A program made the position numbers and the translations under genes. This document shows positions 42,505-50,929 of a DNA stretch of 64,000 bases, one piece after another (within the stretch, counting starts at the first letter, position 1; every line of letters begins with the position of its first letter). Origin of the DNA: CAMCHP01 sp036835325. Lineage in GTDB: Bacteria; Bacteroidota; Bacteroidia; Flavobacteriales_D; Sanyastnellaceae. The notes under the pieces were generated by a model, which saw nothing but the letters and a program-made list of their open reading frames with translations, had not been told where the DNA came from and ran no database searches. The stretch covers positions 1 through 64,000 of the forward strand of contig DAITMF010000005.1 of the NCBI GenBank assembly GCA_036835325.1, written 5' to 3'.

Positions 42505-43839
42505 ATGAAACGCAGAGAATTTATTGCAAAAACCGGATTGGCAGCTGCGGCCGGTATTGCGGCTCCGTATATCTTACCAAGCGGGCGGTTGTTCGCCGCC
42601 AGCGGGCGGCAAATGGCCGGACATGTAGTATTGGTGATGTTTGCCGGAGGTGTTCGTCAGCAAGAAAGTGTTCTGCAGCGTTACCTTGAAGGCAGCCAGC
42701 AGAATGATCCGTATGCCGGCAACATCATGTACAACATGCTCACCGGTAGCGCACCTGTGCAGAAAATCGTGTACGGTACGGGTCCAGGCGGCCTGTCGCC
42801 CATCCCGCAGCTATTGAACACCAGCTTGCAGCAGCAAGGCACCTTGTTTCGGGAGGTATCTGCATTGAGCGCAGGGCATTTCGGCGGCTTGAACTCCTTG
42901 GTTCAGGGCAGCACAGTTACGACACAAGGCTTGAAACAACGTCCGTTGAATCCTACCATATTTGAGTACCTGCGCAGGCACGGAGGTTACAGCGCCACTG
43001 ACATGTGGTTCGTAGGGAATGGCATCATGAACTCGGTTCCACTGCTGAATTACAGCGGCCATGCTGATTACGGTGCGTCGTACGGAGCGAACTTCTTTGC
43101 CCCCACCATCACCTTCAATGAGAATTGCCAAGCCTACTTGGGAGACGCGAAGGTGTACCACCCTGAGAACGAATTGGCCCCGATGTACCGCATCAAAGAG
43201 TTTCTTGACAACAGTTTCGAACAGTATGCCGGCCGCCTTGACAACCTTGGAAATACCGAGGCCGAGAAGCAGCAAATCAAGGCCTTCATGGAGACCATGT
43301 ACGCGAAAACGAACAATGGAACCGTTGCTATGCCGCCGATCACCGACAACGGTGACGCGGCCACTGTAGGCTACGCCTGCGAAGTGATTCGTGAATTCAA
43401 GCCGGCTTTGACTGTGATTAACCTCAACGCGGTAGATACCTGCCACAGCGATTTTACGGGGTACTTGCGCAACCTACACCGGGCTGATCACGCAGTAGGA
43501 CACTTGTGGAACTTCATTCAATCGGAAGTGCCCGAAATGGCGAACAACACCACCTTAATTTGCACACCTGAATGCGGCCGTAACCTCGAGCCGAACAACA
43601 TTCTCGACGAAAACGACTGGCGTTCGTATGACCACAGCGATGCCAACTCGCTGCGAGTATTTACCTTGATGGCAGGGCCCAACATTCCGCAAAACCTTGT
43701 GGTTGGCAGCGAAAGCAATCCGGTTGGGGGAGTCAGCGACAGCATGATGACCATTGCTGACATTCTCGGCATTCGGTCGGAAGTGCAAAGTGCCGGAATG
43801 GTTGCCCCGGGCACCACTTCATTGTTTGATTACCTATGA
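42505..43839 (+). CDS. DUF1501-family protein with Tat-type signal
   Basis: From ATG 42505 the protein has 444 residues. The N-terminus MKRREFIAKTGLAAAAGIA matches a twin-arginine signal. The body fits DUF1501, a branch of the alkaline-phosphatase/sulfatase superfamily: GHFGGLNSLVQGS, the DTCHSDFTGYLRNLHRADHA metal-site region and TPECGRNLEPNN with SYDHSDANSLRVF. The true substrate is unknown. It would be exported folded, using the Tat system to which the tatA gene at 6924 belongs. The frame is open upstream to 42454 inside the previous gene and is rejected. It overlaps the next gene by 4 bp. Confidence 0.88.
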   Translation: MKRREFIAKTGLAAAAGIAAPYILPSGRLFAASGRQMAGHVVLVMFAGGVRQQESVLQRYLEGSQQNDPYAGNIMYNMLTGSAPVQKIVYGTGPGGLSPIPQLLNTSLQQQGTLFREVSALSAGHFGGLNSLVQGSTVTTQGLKQRPLNPTIFEYLRRHGGYSATDMWFVGNGIMNSVPLLNYSGHADYGASYGANFFAPTITFNENCQAYLGDAKVYHPENELAPMYRIKEFLDNSFEQYAGRLDNLGNTEAEKQQIKAFMETMYAKTNNGTVAMPPITDNGDAATVGYACEVIREFKPALTVINLNAVDTCHSDFTGYLRNLHRADHAVGHLWNFIQSEVPEMANNTTLICTPECGRNLEPNNILDENDWRSYDHSDANSLRVFTLMAGPNIPQNLVVGSESNPVGGVSDSMMTIADILGIRSEVQSAGMVAPGTTSLFDYL

Positions 43840-44804
43840 CCCGCTGCATTCAGATAACCTGCGTATTGGCTGCGCTCGGGGTGGGTTTCGGCTTCGCCGG
43901 ATGCAAATCTGACGAGCCCGAAAACCCGTACGATTTAATTCCGCCGATTGTTGACGACAGCAACATCGCTGCGCAGCTTCCTGTGGGGAATTTTGCTTGG
44001 CTGCACGCCAACATTTTCCAACCGACCTGTGCCAACAGCGGTTGCCACGACGGCAGTTTTGAACCGCACTTCAACACCGTGTCATCAGCGTACAACACAC
44101 TTGTGAATCATCCGGTCATATCAAACAATGCAGCGTTTTCATTTGAACACCGCGTTGTACCCGGAAACGTAACAGCATCGCTTTTGTACGAGCGCATGAC
44201 CAACGAAATCCCCAACAGCTCGGGAATTATGCCGTTGGTGGTTGATCCGGGGTCAGACTGGAATAGCCGAAAAACAGAATACCTCGCCGCCATTGCAGCT
44301 TGGATAAACGCCGGAGCCCCTGATATGTTTGGCAACCTGCCATTGAGTGGGTCGGCTGATTTTCCACCTGTGGTGGAGGGTTTATTGGCCTTCCCGGCCG
44401 GAAGCACGGCTTTTGCCTTTGAACGCGACCCGGAGAGCGAGGCCATTACACCAATTCTCGTCACAGCCGCACCGGTTGACCTGTGGTTTGCAGTGGTCGA
44501 CGATAACACAGCGCCTTCTGCAATGGGCGTCAATGAACTGCGCTGGTCGCAAACCATCGATGGCCTCGAAAACGCGGCTCCGGTGCTGCTTTCAACTGCT
44601 CAGAACATCAACGGCCCGGGATTCGCCGGCGGTTCAATTAGCTACCACCACCGAGCAACGATTGATTTGACCGGCATGCAGAGTGGCACGGTGTTGTTTT
44701 TACGCACACGCTTCGACGATGGTGTACAGAGCTCACCCACCGACATTCCGAACGAAGGCAGCAATGCCGTGGTTACTTCACTTTTTACCCTTCAAGTGCA
44801 ATGA
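43836..44804 (+). CDS. Lipoprotein with a CX4CH haem-like motif
   Basis: This 322-residue protein has a lipobox (GVGFGFAGC). Residues about 65-70 read PTCANSGCHDG, a CX4CH motif in the context NIFQPTC...SGCHDG found in cytochrome-like domains where haem may bind. RVVPGNVTASLLYERMTN, GIMPL and IAAWINAGAPD match the rest of such a domain. Canonical c-type haem sites are CX2CH, so haem attachment is uncertain. The C-terminal half is beta-rich. The gene is coupled by 4-bp overlaps to both neighbours. Confidence 0.7.
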   Translation: MTRCIQITCVLAALGVGFGFAGCKSDEPENPYDLIPPIVDDSNIAAQLPVGNFAWLHANIFQPTCANSGCHDGSFEPHFNTVSSAYNTLVNHPVISNNAAFSFEHRVVPGNVTASLLYERMTNEIPNSSGIMPLVVDPGSDWNSRKTEYLAAIAAWINAGAPDMFGNLPLSGSADFPPVVEGLLAFPAGSTAFAFERDPESEAITPILVTAAPVDLWFAVVDDNTAPSAMGVNELRWSQTIDGLENAAPVLLSTAQNINGPGFAGGSISYHHRATIDLTGMQSGTVLFLRTRFDDGVQSSPTDIPNEGSNAVVTSLFTLQVQ

Positions 44805-45250
44805 ACGTGCTGAAGTCTATAGCTATCTTACTTCTTTTGGCAGTTAACCTGACGGGCTGCCGAAAAGAAGAGGAGCCTGATCCGGCGCCGGTGCTTGAGT
44901 TCGTGGCTATTTCAGTCACTGAAGTGATTGAATTCAGCAATGCCATCTCGGTAACGGTAAAGTACAGCGATGTAAACGGAGACCTCGGCTCGCCTGACCC
45001 CGATGAAAACACCGTGCGCGTGCGCGATGCACGCTTGCCCGATTACGATTGGTACCACCTGCAACCGCTTACGCCCAATCTCGAAGAGTTGAACATCAGC
45101 GGAAGTTTTGTACTCGAGTTGAATCCGCTCTTTATTCTCGGAAATGGCGTTGAAGAGGTAACCACCTTCACCATTCAGGTGCGCGACCGAGCAGGCAATT
45201 GGAGCAATGAGGTTGTAACGCCGCAAGTGCGGGTTATTGAAGAAGAATGA
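44801..45250 (+). CDS. Small lipoprotein of unknown function
   Basis: This 149-residue protein has a lipobox (LLLAVNLTGC) and a single predicted beta-sandwich domain (VIEFSNAISVTVKYSDVNGDLGSPDPDENTV). Asp-rich loops suggest Ca2+ binding. I do not recognise a named family; similar short beta proteins occur in Bacteroidota. It overlaps both the upstream and downstream genes by 4 bp, within the same translational chain. Confidence 0.68.
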   Translation: MNVLKSIAILLLLAVNLTGCRKEEEPDPAPVLEFVAISVTEVIEFSNAISVTVKYSDVNGDLGSPDPDENTVRVRDARLPDYDWYHLQPLTPNLEELNISGSFVLELNPLFILGNGVEEVTTFTIQVRDRAGNWSNEVVTPQVRVIEEE

Positions 45251-48200
45251 GGTGCAATCGGCTCGTTTTCTTTTTTCTGTTTTGGGGATGGATGGGGACA
45301 CTGCTCGGCCAAACCCCCGAATACCTCATGAGCGACACCACGGTGACCGATTGCGATGGTTTTCTTTTCGACTCAGGAGATTCAGACGATATTTATGGGA
45401 ACAACGAGAACTTCACATTCACTGTAGAAACGGGTGGCGTGGCCATCGAGGTCAGCTTTTTGAGTGAAGTGTGCATTGAGCCGGGCTTTGATTTTTTATA
45501 TATCTACGACGGAACTTCAGATGCAGCCCCACAACTTGCTGAAATCAGCGGTTTTGGACTCATCCCTCCAAGTGTGACAGCAACGAGCGGTGCGGTGACT
45601 TTTGTGTTCACTTCAGATCAAAGTGCCGGGTACTGTGGTTTTGAAATCTTCTGGGATACGATTGTTGGTCCGCCGGAACCGCCTGTACCGACGGCGATTG
45701 CACCCAATGTGTGTGGCACATCAAGCTTTGACATCGCGTTTAGCTACCCCATTGGGTGCGATTGGCTATCGGCTGATAGCATCAGCGTTGTTGGCAGCGG
45801 GCCCATTGGTGTGAATTCAGCGACGCTGAATTGCAGCAACGGAACGGGCACTTTAGCGACAATCGGACTTGACCAACCCATTGATTACAACTGCGACTTT
45901 CAGGTACTCATTCAAATGGGCATACCCGATGTATGTGACAGCATTTGGGTGTACACCTTGGTGACTTCATTCACCGTGGATGTGTGCCCAGTCAACGGCG
46001 GAATCATCGCTTCAGAAACCGAGATTTGCGAAGGAAGCTGTGTTCAGTTGGAAGCCTTCGCCTTGGGCTGCAATGCGCACAGTTATTCGTGGAACCAGGC
46101 ACTGCCGTCAACCGAAGGCCCGCACAGCGTTTGTCCGTCAACCACCACCACCTACCAAGTTACGATTACCGACGACGACACCGGGAACAGCACCGTGGAA
46201 ACGGTGACCATTTTCGTAACCGAAAGCCAAATTGAGTTTCCTGACACCACCTTATGCCAGAGCGAACCTCCGTTTTTGATACCTTCTCAAGGAACAGCGA
46301 CCGGATTTTGGGAAGGGCCGGGCATTCAAGACCCTGAGATTGGGTTGTTTGTTCCTGATAGCGCCAATGCAGGCGTGAACGTAGTGTACTTCATCTCAGA
46401 AAGTTTGTGCACTGACAGTGTGCTGATCACCATTGAGCCCATTCAATCGGGCAACGTGTTGGCCGCGTGTCCGGGAAGCCCTCCGTTTCTGCTTGAACCG
46501 GAGCCTCCGGGTGGCGTCTGGGAAGGCATCGGCGTTACCCCTGAAGGTTTGTTTGACCCCACTACCGAAGGCAGTTTTGACCTGATTTACACCTTGAACG
46601 GTTGTCAAGACACCCTTTTGATGAATGTAGCCGACATTGCAGGTCAGTTTGTGCTCGACACGCTTTGCCAGTCAAATTGGGCCGATACCATACCCTTTTC
46701 GCCCTTGGGTGGGGTTTGGTCAGGACCGGGCATCATTGACACCCTTTTTGGTGTGTTCGACCCACACGAAGTTGCGCCCGGCTTGCAATTACTGAATTAC
46801 GCAATTGAAGGGTGCGACCAGCAATTTGAAGTGTTCGTGAAAGAGGTTTTCGTTGGTCAGCGGTTCCGCAGCAGCTGTCCGGAGCAAAATGCATTCATCC
46901 CTCAGCCGAATTTCGCACCTCCCGGCGGGTTTTGGGAAGGTGCAGGATTGGTCAACACCTCAACCGGAATGTACGATCCGGGGAGCATCCCCAACGATTT
47001 TTGGACAGATCTCATTTACTACGCCCCCAACGGCTGCACAGACACCATCAGTTATTACAACCGGCAAACCGAAATACCCATTGACACGCTCTGGTTCTGT
47101 TTGGGCAACGATGCCTTCCTGCTTAACAATGAAACCGTAGGCAGAACGCCGTTTGGCGGGGAATGGCTTGGGGCAGGCATCACTTATTTTGACGACGACT
47201 TTTACTTCATCCCTGCGCTAGCAGGAAACCAAAGTCACACCATCACTTACACTGCCAATGGCTGTCTTGATACGCTGGTGATGATGGTGCACCCTGACAG
47301 TTTTGAAGTGCCATTGATGACTTTTTGCTCGAACGAAGCGCCTGAGCTTGCCAACCCCGCGCTGAACCCCGGCGGCTCTTGGAGTGGCCAAGGCATTGCT
47401 GATGCATCGAGCGGCTTGTTTGATCCTGCCTTGAGCGGAGCAGGCAGCCATACCCTTGTTTGGGCCACCCCTGCGGGCTGCTATGCCGAAGTTTACGCCG
47501 AAGTTGAGGTGTTTCAGCAGGCCACATTGAGCGGCTTAACCGAAACTTATTGCTTTGAATCACAAGATTTTCCGCTTACGTTAACTCCAGCAGGAGGTGT
47601 ACTGACGGGTAACACCGGTGATTTCAGTTTCAATCCGGCGTTGGCTGGCGAAGGCAGCCACTTACTTGGCTACAGTTACACCGGGCAATACTGCACGAGC
47701 GACACCGCAATCACCGTGTTTGTGTTCCCTTCGCTCGCGTTGGAGCTTGAAGCCAGTCAAACGGTGGTGTGCATCAACGGCGGCAGCGTTCTAACGGGCA
47801 CTCCGGGGGGAGGCGGCGACGACACCTTTTATACCTTTAGTTGGAGCGATGGCCTGTTTCCGGTGAGCAGCAACAGTGTGAGTCCGACCGGCTCGCAGTG
47901 GTACTACCTCACCTTGGCCGATGGCTGCTCTGATCCGGTTACCGACTCGGTTTTCATCGAGGTTTTGCCACCGATTCAACCTTTGGTAACCTTGAGTGAT
48001 ACCCTATGTTTCGGAGAAACAGGCGGATTTGCCGCTGCTGAAGTCACCAATGCCGGCAGTTTCACGGTAACCTGGGATGGCCCCGGCGAGGCTTCAGGCA
48101 ACACCATCACGGCCAATGCCGGATCAGTAGTCGCCTTGAATGTGATTGACGACATGTATGGCTGCACCTTTGACAGTTTGGTGCTTGTGCCCAGCTACAC

Positions 48201-48735
48201 ACCGGTGAGCGCCCTGTTCAGCACCAACCCCAATGCCGATTGCATACCCTTTGACAGTCAACCTGTTGAGTTCATTGATTTCAGTCAGTTCGGTGTAACC
48301 GGGTTGTGGGATCTCGGCAACGGTGAAACCGCTGAATATAGCGCAGGAGAGCGCATTTTTGCCAGCTTCGAGCAAGCCGGCGACTACACCGCAAGCCTGA
48401 TTTTATTCAACGAGGGCGGCTGCGAAGCCAGTTTCGAACTTGGTGTTTGTATGCTTCCTCCTACGCCCATCTTCATACCTGACATTTTCTCGCCCAATGA
48501 TGACGGATTAAACGACGTTCTCTTCGTGCGGGGGCTCGGCATTGAGTCGATGCAGTTTGAAGTGTACGACCGCTGGGGCGAACGCGTGTTTGAATCGCAG
48601 CATCCTGACAATGGATGGGACGGCCGCTTCCGCGGACGTACCATGCCATCGGGAGCCTATACATGGGTATTGAAAGCCAGGTTGAACAATGGCAAAACCG
48701 ATTCGCGCAGCGGCACTGTGCGCCTTGTGCGATGA
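45247..48735 (+). CDS. T9SS type B cargo with CUB domain (CHU_C C-terminus)
   Basis: This 1,162-residue protein has a signal peptide (LVFFFLFWGWMGTLLGQT). A CUB domain covers about residues 25-140 (FDFLYIYDGTSDAAPQLAEISG, SAGYCGFEIFWDTI). A long series of beta-sandwich repeats with GGxWxGxGI phrases follows, then a PKD-like segment. The C-terminal gliding-motility-associated domain has PDIFSPNDDGLNDVL and YDRWGERVFES, ending GTVRLVR. Type B cargo are typically secreted with a PorP/SprF-type partner, and such a gene follows directly, overlapping by 4 bp. A T-tract/GGATGGATG motif (45286-45294) falls in its signal region. Confidence 0.92.
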   Translation: MRCNRLVFFFLFWGWMGTLLGQTPEYLMSDTTVTDCDGFLFDSGDSDDIYGNNENFTFTVETGGVAIEVSFLSEVCIEPGFDFLYIYDGTSDAAPQLAEISGFGLIPPSVTATSGAVTFVFTSDQSAGYCGFEIFWDTIVGPPEPPVPTAIAPNVCGTSSFDIAFSYPIGCDWLSADSISVVGSGPIGVNSATLNCSNGTGTLATIGLDQPIDYNCDFQVLIQMGIPDVCDSIWVYTLVTSFTVDVCPVNGGIIASETEICEGSCVQLEAFALGCNAHSYSWNQALPSTEGPHSVCPSTTTTYQVTITDDDTGNSTVETVTIFVTESQIEFPDTTLCQSEPPFLIPSQGTATGFWEGPGIQDPEIGLFVPDSANAGVNVVYFISESLCTDSVLITIEPIQSGNVLAACPGSPPFLLEPEPPGGVWEGIGVTPEGLFDPTTEGSFDLIYTLNGCQDTLLMNVADIAGQFVLDTLCQSNWADTIPFSPLGGVWSGPGIIDTLFGVFDPHEVAPGLQLLNYAIEGCDQQFEVFVKEVFVGQRFRSSCPEQNAFIPQPNFAPPGGFWEGAGLVNTSTGMYDPGSIPNDFWTDLIYYAPNGCTDTISYYNRQTEIPIDTLWFCLGNDAFLLNNETVGRTPFGGEWLGAGITYFDDDFYFIPALAGNQSHTITYTANGCLDTLVMMVHPDSFEVPLMTFCSNEAPELANPALNPGGSWSGQGIADASSGLFDPALSGAGSHTLVWATPAGCYAEVYAEVEVFQQATLSGLTETYCFESQDFPLTLTPAGGVLTGNTGDFSFNPALAGEGSHLLGYSYTGQYCTSDTAITVFVFPSLALELEASQTVVCINGGSVLTGTPGGGGDDTFYTFSWSDGLFPVSSNSVSPTGSQWYYLTLADGCSDPVTDSVFIEVLPPIQPLVTLSDTLCFGETGGFAAAEVTNAGSFTVTWDGPGEASGNTITANAGSVVALNVIDDMYGCTFDSLVLVPSYTPVSALFSTNPNADCIPFDSQPVEFIDFSQFGVTGLWDLGNGETAEYSAGERIFASFEQAGDYTASLILFNEGGCEASFELGVCMLPPTPIFIPDIFSPNDDGLNDVLFVRGLGIESMQFEVYDRWGERVFESQHPDNGWDGRFRGRTMPSGAYTWVLKARLNNGKTDSRSGTVRLVR

Positions 48736-49727
48736 GCGGGCAAAAGTCGATAGCGACCTTTTTGGGTATCTTTCTTCTCGCCTTCGGCGGATGGGGACAA
48801 GACGCGTTTCAATCGCAGTATTGGATTCAACCCACGCTTGTCAACCCGGCCCAAACCGGCCTTATTGAATCAGGCTACCGCGCGGCGACTTCGTACCGCA
48901 GCCAATGGGCGTCGGTGCATTCACCGTTCAAAACCGCTGTTGCCTCCTTTGATACCCGATTAAAATCAGGTGGGAGTTACCTAGGAGTGGGCGGTTTTGT
49001 GCGCGATGACCGCATTGAAACCGCGAACTACAGCATTTTTGAAATTTCGGGGCAATCAGCGTATCACTTGCAGGTGGGGCGCAAGAACTACCTGTCGTTG
49101 GGGCTTTCGGTGGGTTACCGAAGGCACAGCATCAGCTTTGACGGATTGGCGTGGGACTCTCAGTACAACGGCGTAGGTTTTGACCCCTCCATTGACAGCG
49201 GTGAGCTGTTTGCCGGCGCTGCCAAAGGCACGATTGACGCCGCTTTTGGAATGAACTACCGCCACATTGGCCAAAGCCGCTACGACATCGGGTATGCAGC
49301 TTGGCATTACTTCCAAAACCAAGGACTGTTAACCGGAGGCAACGACCGGCTGATTCTACGGCAGCAAGTGGTCTTTGCGTTGTACCAGAATTTAGAAAAC
49401 ATCGAGTTGGTGTACGATTTCTTGGGTGGAGTTCAAGGCGGAGCGCAAATGCTCACTGCCGGCGTACGTGGATACTACAAAATAGGCAGCGACTCGCGGT
49501 ACACAACGGCTTCAACCAGTAACGGCGTGATGGGCGGCATTCATTACCGCTGGGCCGATGCCATTGTAGTTTCAGCAGGTTTCCGGTACAAAAGGTCGTT
49601 GACCTTCTCAGCCGGCTACGACATTACCATGAGCAGCTTGAACAGCACCAACCAAAGCCGCGGGGCGTGGGAACTTGGGTTGATTTGGGAAGGTTGGTAT
49701 ACATCCAACCGTATGAAGTTGCGATAA
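48732..49727 (+). CDS. PorP/SprF-family T9SS outer-membrane protein
   Basis: From ATG 48732 the protein has 331 residues with a signal peptide (ATFLGIFLLAFGGWGQD). The mature start QSQYWIQPTLVNPAQTGL is the hallmark of PorP/SprF proteins, beta-barrels that help export or anchor a particular cargo. The frame extends to 48615 inside the preceding gene and is rejected. Overlap with the type B cargo gene (ATGA) implies that the pair is translated together. It is the last gene of the eight-gene run. Confidence 0.92.
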   Translation: MSGQKSIATFLGIFLLAFGGWGQDAFQSQYWIQPTLVNPAQTGLIESGYRAATSYRSQWASVHSPFKTAVASFDTRLKSGGSYLGVGGFVRDDRIETANYSIFEISGQSAYHLQVGRKNYLSLGLSVGYRRHSISFDGLAWDSQYNGVGFDPSIDSGELFAGAAKGTIDAAFGMNYRHIGQSRYDIGYAAWHYFQNQGLLTGGNDRLILRQQVVFALYQNLENIELVYDFLGGVQGGAQMLTAGVRGYYKIGSDSRYTTASTSNGVMGGIHYRWADAIVVSAGFRYKRSLTFSAGYDITMSSLNSTNQSRGAWELGLIWEGWYTSNRMKLR

Positions 49728-49735
49728 ACCTCGGG

Positions 49736-49906
49736 TCAACGTAGTGCGAATCGCACAATCATGTACACCAAGCACACGAGGAACATCATGAACGAGATCT
49801 TATTGATGCCGTGCATCACGCGCAAGTTTACGTTCTCTTCTTTCTCTTTTCTGAACAGGTTCAGCGGGTTGATGTAGTACGCTAGTTTCTTGAAAAACAC
49901 GGTCAT
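49736..49906 (-). CDS. DUF6728-like small membrane protein
   Basis: A 56-residue protein is encoded on the minus strand from ATG 49906 to TGA 49736-49738. The sequence MTVFFKKLAYYINPLNLF, then NVNLRVMHGINKISFMMFLV and a final hydrophobic helix ending IVRFALR, resembles the small DUF6728 proteins of Bacteroidota. Their function is unknown. It is convergent with the PorP/SprF gene (8 bp between stops) and lies 38 bp downstream of ridA on the same strand. It is easily overlooked because of its size. Confidence 0.75.
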   Translation of the reverse strand: MTVFFKKLAYYINPLNLFRKEKEENVNLRVMHGINKISFMMFLVCLVYMIVRFALR

Positions 49907-49944
49907 CTTCTTTGTCTATATAACCAATAATGCGGGGAGATGTT

Positions 49945-50328
49945 CTAGACTCGGCGTGATGCGATGACCGAAATCTCAACGTTGACCCCCATGGGCAACC
50001 CCTTAACTGCAACGGTTTCACGCGCCGGAAAGTCGCCGGTGAAATACGTGCCGTAGACCGCATTCACCTCTTGAAACAGCGACATGTCTGAAAGAAAAAT
50101 GGTGGTTTTCACCACATCGTTGAACGTGCAGCCCGCAGCATCGAGCACGGCACCCACGTTTTTCATCACTTGGTGCGTTTCTTTAGCAATGTCGGCATTG
50201 TTGAGTGTTCCGGTTGATGGGTCGAGGGCAATTTGACCACTTAAAAACACCAATCCGTCGAGGGCAACAGCCTGACTGTAAGGGCCGATGGGCGCAGGTG
50301 CTGCTTCACTGCGTAGGGTCTTCTTCAT
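49945..50328 (-). CDS. ridA: RidA-family enamine/imine deaminase
   Basis: From ATG 50328 the protein has 127 residues, the normal RidA length. Motifs are APAPIGPYSQAV, FLSGQIALDPSTG, DVVKTTIFLSDMSLF and FPARETVAVKGLPMGVNVEI, with the conserved Arg of PARE. It hydrolyses reactive enamines and imines produced by PLP enzymes. The open frame to 50379 is rejected as it lies in the divergent promoter region. It diverges from pabA with only 28 bp between the start codons. Confidence 0.95.
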   Translation of the reverse strand: MKKTLRSEAAPAPIGPYSQAVALDGLVFLSGQIALDPSTGTLNNADIAKETHQVMKNVGAVLDAAGCTFNDVVKTTIFLSDMSLFQEVNAVYGTYFTGDFPARETVAVKGLPMGVNVEISVIASRRV

Positions 50329-50333
50329 TGACG

Positions 50334-50341
50334 TACTTTTG
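50334..50341 (+). promoter_or_regulatory. -7 element TACTTTTG upstream of pabA/trpG
   Basis: Exact TAnnTTTG match, 15 bp before the TTG at 50357. It supports the TTG as the initiation codon. No clear -33. Confidence 0.4.
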
Positions 50342-50356
50342 CGTAAAGCTACGGAT

Positions 50357-50929
50357 TTGCACCTGCTCATCGTCGACAATTACGATTCGTTCACTTACAA
50401 CCTCGTCGATTACTTTACTCGGTTGGGGGCGCAAACAACCGTTGTGCGCAACAATGCGCTTGACCTCAATGCACTTGACAACTACTCAGGCATTGTGTTG
50501 AGTCCGGGTCCCGGTTTGCCCTCCGAAGCAGGTCGCATGCCTGAACTTATCGCCACCTTTCTTGGCAAGTTGCCCATTCTTGGGGTGTGTCTTGGCCATC
50601 AAGCGGTGTGCGAGCACCTGGGAGGCCGGTTGGTTAACTTGCCGAAAGTGCTTCACGGACAATCCACACTGAGCCGTCAGTGCCTTGATGATCCGTTTTG
50701 GAATGGAATTCCGGAAGTGTTTGAAACGGGTCACTACCACTCGTGGGCCGTGTCAGCAGATGCCCTTGGAGCAGGCGTCGAGGTGATGGCACTGAACGTT
50801 GACGGCTGGGTGATGGCTGTTCGCCAGAGCAGTTTGCGCTTTTATGGGGTTCAATTCCATCCTGAATCGATTTTAACTCCGAATGGTTTGAGCATGCTGA
50901 AAAACTGGTTGACGCTGATTCAGTTGTAG
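50357..50929 (+). CDS. pabA: Anthranilate/para-aminobenzoate synthase glutamine amidotransferase subunit
   Basis: From TTG 50357 the protein has 190 residues: a class I glutamine amidotransferase. Motifs are LLIVDNYDSFTYNLVDYF at the N-terminus, the nucleophile elbow ILGVCLGHQAVCEHLGG (Cys), and the His-Glu pair in VQFHPES. It supplies ammonia to an anthranilate or aminodeoxychorismate synthase. No ATG exists close to the family N-terminus, and the -7 element at 50334-50341 points to the TTG. Sequence alone does not separate pabA from trpG. Its 3' end overlaps the convergent rhomboid gene by 10 bp. Confidence 0.9.
   Translation: MHLLIVDNYDSFTYNLVDYFTRLGAQTTVVRNNALDLNALDNYSGIVLSPGPGLPSEAGRMPELIATFLGKLPILGVCLGHQAVCEHLGGRLVNLPKVLHGQSTLSRQCLDDPFWNGIPEVFETGHYHSWAVSADALGAGVEVMALNVDGWVMAVRQSSLRFYGVQFHPESILTPNGLSMLKNWLTLIQL

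Noticed and set aside
42811..43446. Minus-strand open frame of 211 residues inside the DUF1501 gene
   Set aside because: It lies entirely within a well-supported coding gene on the other strand; the translation resembles no family.
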